DNA from: Jaltomata sinuosa
Lineage: Eukaryota; Streptophyta; Magnoliopsida; Solanales; Solanaceae
Length of the DNA stretch: 64,000 nucleotides
Direction of reading: 5' to 3'
NCBI GenBank assembly: GCA_003996215.1
Contig: QJPP01001701.1
Coordinates: 310,001-374,000 of the forward strand
Shown here piece after piece: positions 58,449 to 64,000 of this stretch (position 1 is its first letter; each line of letters opens with the position of its first letter). Below the pieces are notes generated by a model. That model saw nothing but the letters and a program-made list of their open reading frames with translations. It searched no databases and was not told the DNA's origin. Made by a program: the position numbers and the translations under genes.

Positions 58449-58895
58449 AGATCTCCTTCTTTATCGTTGCTGGTCTAAGCAGAAGATTGCTAAGTCAGAT
58501 GTCTGGTGAACACATTCGTAATGAGTATGAGTCTAGTAGGTGTACCAGTAAGGAAGCGAGGCACTGAGTTTAGCGTCAACAAGGCAAGTAGTGGATCTTT
58601 ATTATCGAATGATATGGGAGACAGTCAAAGCATCAGTCTCAGCATCAATAGAAGAAAAGAACTGATCGATCGCCGTTCAAGAGATCCCGAAGGCTCAAAC
58701 TTTTTGCTAGCTTTGAAACATGAGCCGAAGGAAAGAGGAAGACCAAATAAAGTCGTGATCAAAGCTAGGAAAAAGATGCCAAAAAAGATACTCTCTCAGT
58801 TCTTCTCCTTTTACGATCGATCGAAGGAGAATGGGGCAACAAAATATAAATTTGAGAGAGTAAAATTACTTTTTTCATCAAACATAGAAGTGTAA
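58449..58895 (+). other. Organelle-like segment with a 129-codon open frame
   Basis: The base composition is balanced and unlike the AT-rich flanks. An open frame covers 58506-58895 (first ATG near 58521, MSMSLVGVPVRKRGTEF, later a Lys/Arg-rich stretch RKKMPKKILSQFF). I do not recognise the product. Next to the ndhG fragment it is best read as part of an organelle-derived insertion, perhaps mitochondrial DNA that already held a plastid piece. The change back to AT-rich nuclear DNA comes at about 58840-58900. Mitochondrial origin is a guess. Confidence 0.4.
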
Positions 58896-59233
58896 TTTAA
58901 TACTTGATAAATAACAACTGATAATTATGCATTATAAATTCAACATGAGAAATATTTTCAGAAGTATAGTTCAATTCTTGCACCATAAAATTCAACATGC
59001 AATTTGTGCCTAAAAAAATAACGACATTGTAAATTCTAATAACAAAACTATAACAGTAGTTGAAAATAAATATTTGGCCATAATTCTATCATCCATTACA
59101 AAAAGCGATAAAAGAATATGCTTAACGACTTTATAAAGAAAGTGAGCTATATTTCCATTCCCAAAATTCTCAGAAAAAGTGAAGGTCCACATTTCATATT
59201 TTTTTATTTTTAGTAGACTATATCTTAAATTTA

Positions 59234-59444
59234 GAGATGGTTTGAATTGACTTATTTCAAATATTTTTAAGTCAAAATAACTTTTAAGCATTTTTATAGT
59301 GTTTGAATAAAATTTGAAAGTGCTTTTAAGTACTTATTTTTAAGTCAAAATTATAAAAACAAGCTAAAAGTCATAAGTTAAAAATTTTAACTTATGACTT
59401 TTGACTTATAAGTCATAAGCTATAAGCCCCATCCAAACAGGCTC
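59234..59444. mobile_element. Tourist-type MITE
   Basis: 211 bp, starting GAGATGGTTTGAATTGACTTA and ending, in reverse complement, GAGCCTGTTTGGATGGGGCT. It is flanked by TTA on both sides (59231-59233, 59445-59447), the duplication expected for PIF/Harbinger-type Tourist elements. The interior is made of inverted AAGTCATAAG/CTTATGACTT motifs and would form a near-complete hairpin. Confidence 0.82.
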
Positions 59445-59770
59445 TTAAACTTTTACCTAAAGATATTTTATAAAATTTTCAAATATGATGCTCATTCATA
59501 ATGATACCTGAGTGAGTGTTGTGATGTGGCCAAGCGACTAATCGAAGACATCCAAAAAGACTTAACAAATAATCACTTACAATACATCAATGATGCTTTA
59601 ACAGGTTGGCCAACCAACTCACTATTTTTAAGCTCCATGAATATGTAGCACACCAAGATGTAATAGAAGGCAAATGTCAACCCTAAATGTGCAGTAACAA
59701 ATTTATAAAAGAACTTTAACTACATAACAACCATGGTATAACTAAAGAAAAAGCATAGCAAGTCAACAGT

Positions 59771-62238
59771 TGTGTAACGTTCCTTTTCGTCGTTATGGGT
59801 GAGCTAATCGTGCAAGAATAAGGGTTAGAATTTTCTGAAATTGGAGGTTAAAAATTTCAAGCTAGGCTAGTCTTGGACAAAATTCGAGCAAGGTATGGTC
59901 TAGGGCAATTCAAAAAGAGATTGGGGAAATGAGATAAAATTTAGCTTATTTTTATGTTATCTAAGGCGATAAAAAATTCATAGAACTTTTCGAAAGTAAA
60001 TTCGGGTAAATAAAACTCTTGATATCGAACTTAACACAAAAATGTTAGTTCAAATGTTATGATTTGAGAGTGCATTGCAAAAAAAGTAAAACTGAGAGAA
60101 ATTTTGAGTTTCTGCCTCGCCACACCTGCTATAGCGAGTGGCAGGCTGCTACGGAGTTGTCGCTATAGCGGGAGTCAAAGTCGATCAATCTCTGTCATGA
60201 TCTAACTATCGGGCCGTGCGGGCACCTACTCTATTCCACCTAGATAGGAGAACCATTACCACCCGAACCAACATGAAATGCGGAAAAAAGAGGTAAAACC
60301 ATGAAATAAACCTTTTTGAAATACAAGAAATATCCTTTACAATATTTAAAGAATAAACCATTACAATTTGAAAACTGCCCTTCCCAGAACCTAGTCTAAG
60401 CCGGTACAAGAGCTACTACAAGAGTGATACCAAAATAAAAAAGGACACAACTCCCATAATAGAAGCATGGAGTAGGAGCTGCTGGAGATCAATATCGTCA
60501 TATACTTATGAAACGTCATCAACCCTGCAACCAGACTCAAAAATTGGCACGAAAAGTTTACCCGTAACGATGAACCCGGTCATTACAATCCCACTATAGC
60601 AGAGACTTTTGCTACGATGGTGCCGCTATAATAGTATTGGATCACTATAACGAGGTAAATCGTTGTTGATGTAAGAACTTTCCCAAAAATATTTATTATT
60701 TTAAAAATAAGTTTTGAGAAAAGCATAGGCGATTTGAGGCAATTTCTATCGATTTTTCACCAGATTTGTTCGTAAAGGTAAGTTATTTATCCCTTCAAAC
60801 TAGTGTTCCTATTCTTAGTTTCTAAAATCGCTAATTTACAGGTCTTGGCGAGGGTTTAACTTAACCTAGCTATAAAGTCCGGTGTAAGGGAAATAATAGG
60901 GTGTAAAACTTTTGAGTTTTGATAAAAAGTTGATTATTCACAATTACATGACCATAATTCACTAGTGTAATTATGAAGTTGGTAGTTTTTAGGTGAATTA
61001 TCGGTGGGAAGACCCTAGGGTGGGAGGAATGATCATGAAACTTGGCCTTGGGGTTCGAAATTAGGCTGTAATTCGTGATGTTATAGGTCATTGATTGATT
61101 TTGTGTAAACATTTTCTCTTTTTAGACCACAATCAAGTCAAAGTTGTAAGAAAAGGAAAGACTCGGGTTCGATAAAATATTTCAAGCTTGAATTGAGGTA
61201 GGTAATAATTTATCATAGTTGCAAATTCAATTTGTGCTATGTGTGCATGATAATTGTTCCTTAGTATTATTTGCACAATACATGTTCAGGAAAAAAAAAA
61301 TGATTGTTTGATATCTTAAGTGTTAATCACATGTAATGAGTCTATTTGAAAGCTTATTAGGTTTACAAATGTTGTTTCTATTAGCATTGTGATTATGATT
61401 GTATTGATATTTATCATTATTGTGAAATATACCGGTAGTTGGACATCTCCACAGAATTGTTAGTATAAGATTGGCACACTTGATGTCTAAGATTTGATAC
61501 ATGGACAAGAGCTCGTCACCTACAGATCATGGCTAGTGAGTGATCATAAGACCCTTAGCATATATGTACAGGTAATTGATGAGTGTGATGATTCCTTAAG
61601 TGAATCGGAGATTATGTGTTCTTAATTATGTTAGTTTCTTGAGTGAACCGAGCTTAACTATTTATTTGGCATATATGTTAGTTTTTTTAGTAAACCGGGC
61701 TTAACTATTATTTGGCATATATGCTGGTTCCTTGAGTGAATCGGGATTAACTGTTTACTCGATATACATGTTGGTCCTTTGAGTGACCGAGTTGATATGC
61801 TTAATTTCTAAGGTGATTACTTATGTAAATCGGGATGCATGTTAATTGTCATAGTTATTGTTCTAGGGATCCTTGGGAGGTCCGGGTTACTTGTAAGATG
61901 TGACATAATTCCATGTTGTTCATTACTTGTGTAGTTTGACACGACTTATATGATTGTTGAGTCAGAATTATTGACTTGAAGTCTTATTGGTGGTCATAAT
62001 TGACTTGACTTGTTATTCTTGTTGACTCATATTGACTGAATTTCATGTTGTACTTGTTACACGGTTAATGATTATGAACTTGGATTAGAGTTGCATGATA
62101 GGGAACCATGATTGTCTTGTTGTATTATGTTATAGTTACATGTTCATATTTTTCATTTTGGGTTGGTCAATAATCCTACCAGTACACTATTATTTCTTGT
62201 GTACTGATACTACACGTGCTCTTATTTTGTTGAGTACA
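59771..62238 (+). mobile_element. LTR of a third family (C), plus strand, interrupted
   Basis: Opens TGTGTAACGTTCC. It holds CTATAGCG palindromes (60125-60180 and 60592-60660), a stretch of CTTGAGTGAATCGGG/GTTAACTATT repeats (61595-61800), and near its right end the phrase GTGTACTGATACTACACGTGC, like the R-region of the other LTRs here. It is split by a small LTR-like insert at 60193-60587 and truncated at about 62238, where a family A LTR in the opposite orientation begins. No coding capacity. Confidence 0.65.
60193..60587 (-). mobile_element. Internally deleted family A solo LTR
   Basis: Starts TGTCATGATCTAAC and ends AACCCGGTCATTACA, the two ends of the family A LTR (compare 15125 and 20273), but is only 395 bp instead of 2.2 kb. 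Flanks are ATCTC and ATCCC, a 5-bp duplication with one change. It interrupts the family C LTR, whose palindrome region continues on both sides. Confidence 0.75.
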
Positions 62239-63480
62239 TATCACGATCCAAACTGCCGCAAGTGGCACCCACTCGAAACACCCGGATGAGCGAACCAATA
62301 TGCAACTCAACACTTAGCAAAACTAACAGCTCAAAACCAGTTTGCATTAAAAATAAAGGACTATCATTCACATCTAAACCAAAACTAATAATATCCTGCA
62401 GAAATTACCCCTAGAAACTGAAAGTCATCGTACCAAAATATCTACCAAATTTCTAGAAATGAGGATGCAACCACAAATAATAAATAAGAGTTTAAGTCCA
62501 AAAACAGATGGATTATAACTAAACTGGAAGAAAATAAGGTAGCTCGACAGAAGCAGCTCATCCTTGAAATCTGAAATCGTTGGAACTATATCTGAGATCA
62601 CGTAGGAGCCGTTGAAAGATGTCATGAACGCATAAAAAGAAAACAAGTGCAGAATTAGTATACAACCACCGTATACTGGTAGGATCATCGCCAGCTCCAA
62701 TAAACAACATAGATACAATAAATCAAAACTGAGTAAAGTAGCACAAATATGTAGCAATAACCGGTACTGTAATTCCAGGCTCCCAGCCTACCTTCTAACT
62801 TATCAACCACATGTACTAGGTTCAACAACCATCTAACAATGAACAATAATCATGACACTTACTCTTTTTCACATCACACGGACCATCTAAGGTTCTCTAG
62901 ACCAACACCTAAGTGTTAACATGCAATGCCCGATCCACCCCAGGATCACCCCACATTTAAGTGTAACAACCCAGCCTCTCAAGGACCAGTATAATCAACC
63001 AGAGATTCAATAAACAACTCGGTCCACTCATGGAACCATCGTCAAACACAATCAATAATGTATAATTAAAATCCGTACCATGTGTTGTACCCGAGTCAAC
63101 CGATATATAACCTGTACCAGGCATGGTACCCGAGTCAACCATTAGTATCCCGTACCAGGTGTGGTACCCGAGCCAACCAAATGTCACATAAGCCAACAAT
63201 CAATGATTAAGTGAATAAAACACACTTGTAAAATCAACAAGCAATAGCCAAGTTTATTTCACATAATTGACACTCCAAATACTTAGACATTCATAACTTC
63301 ATCCCCTAAGCATGCAAGCACGTACATCACTAAGCTAAGGTTACATGTATATACATTATATTTGGTAAAACAAGAACTGTCACCTACTTCGAATAGCATG
63401 AACTTTACTGGATTGGAGCCTTCCCATTTCAGAAAGCTTTCACTTGCTCTTGGTCTAAAAATAAGTACACAATATACTAA
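62239..63480 (-). mobile_element. Truncated family A LTR (3' LTR of a minus-strand element)
   Basis: Aligns with the left 1.2 kb of 15125-17323: GTGGCACCCACTC...CCGGATGAGCGAACC, and three GTACCAGGCATGGTAC-type units at 63075-63175. The other half of the LTR, with the palindrome cluster and the TGTAAT start, is missing. The integrase end of an element on the same strand begins within about 50 bp. Confidence 0.75.
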
Positions 63481-63499
63481 AATCAGCCCAATGGCCTAA

Positions 63500-64000
63500 A
63501 ATTACCCATCGTTCATCTCTGAATGATCAAACCCAAAAAAGATGAATTAAAAGAGAGAAAGTATAGTACATGAATCCTCAAACAAGTGAGGGTACTTGTC
63601 CCCCATGTCCTTCTCAGTTTTACAAGTGGCTTCCTCAATCGGATGATGCTTCTATTGAACTTTTACCGACATAATCTCCTTTGTCCTCAATTTTCGGACA
63701 TCCCCATCTAGAATCACAATTGGGTCCTCTTCGAATTGAAGATCCTTGTCTAGCAAAATGGAATCCCATTTGATAATATATTCTCCATCTCCATGGTACC
63801 ACTTCAACATGGATACATGGAAGACTGGATGGACTCCGAATAAACTAGGCAGCAGTGCTAACCTGTAAGCCACTGGCCCTACAATCTTGAGAACCTAGAA
63901 TGGGCTGATATATCGACCCTTCTTGCTGAATCGCATAATGCCCTTCATTGGTGACACCTTCAATAACACATGTTCACCAACCTGAAAAGCCATGTCCCTT
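63500..64000 (-). pseudogene. Integrase/chromodomain end of a gypsy element, running off the window
   Basis: The minus-strand frame gives VAYRLALLPSLFGVHPVFHV, LKWYHGDGEYIIKW and DVRKLRTKEIMSVKVQ. It is stopped by TAG at 63654-63652, where intact relatives have Trp, then continues HHPIEEAT. A second stop replaces a Glu codon near 63896. The sequence is the C-terminal part of a chromovirus integrase and closely resembles 7329-7800. The remainder of pol lies beyond the right edge. Confidence 0.85.

Overview
This window looks like nuclear DNA of a flowering plant, most likely a member of the Solanaceae; I cannot tell the genus. The grounds are: spliced eukaryotic genes with GT-AG introns; AT-rich intergenic DNA packed with Ty3/gypsy LTR retrotransposon remains; MITEs of the Stowaway, Tourist, hAT and Mutator kinds; a T-tailed tRNA-derived SINE; an RTE-type LINE/TS-type SINE tail; and a fragment of plastid DNA. 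Nothing bacterial, no CRISPR array and no operon is present.

Layout. 1-20,273 is a nest of decayed gypsy retrotransposons. A plus-strand element has 5' LTR end 1-348, PBS at 352, a gutted interior and 3' LTR 3063-5604. It abuts a plus-strand integrase/chromodomain remnant (5605-6994). A minus-strand element runs from its 5' LTR (15125-17323) through gag, protease, RT, RNase H and integrase to a stub of its 3' LTR (6983-7166). Its integrase is split by a 3.0-kb solo LTR (8207-11230) with a perfect 5-bp target duplication. More LTR pieces follow (17324-17970, 18030-20273). 20,344-21,546 is an F-box pseudogene, with an unidentified exon-like ORF facing it. 22,130-23,865 is a tandem array of about 112-bp units between T-rich and A-rich tracts. 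24,300-38,000 is a gene-free field of nested MITEs and long-inverted-repeat elements, several with readable target-site duplications.

Only two genes look intact, and they converge. At 38,477-41,653 (+) there is a two-exon leucine-rich-repeat receptor kinase of 1031 codons, closest in my judgement to the HSL3 (At5g25930) branch of LRR-RLK subfamily XI. At 53,766-43,222 (-) there is a twelve-exon nuclear poly(A) polymerase (PAPS2/PAPS4-like, 782 codons). I resolved all its exon borders and every exon is in phase 0. Its introns hold a SINE, a MITE and a LINE/SINE tail, and intron 2 is about 5.3 kb. The two genes have no evident functional link.

From 54 kb on the DNA is again repetitive: a fold-back element just upstream of the polymerase gene, a VARICOSE N-terminal fragment, a Stowaway MITE, a plastid ndhG fragment, a Tourist MITE, then another nest of LTRs and a minus-strand integrase/chromodomain remnant running off the window.

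I found no convincing new biochemical system. The most interesting items are: (i) a Mutator-like insertion carrying a pol III B box, whose pre-insertion site survives as a duplicate about 4 kb away; (ii) the 112-bp hairpin-bearing tandem array; (iii) palindrome clusters and hairpin minisatellites inside the LTRs; and (iv) an amber codon at the same chromodomain position in two separate gypsy copies.
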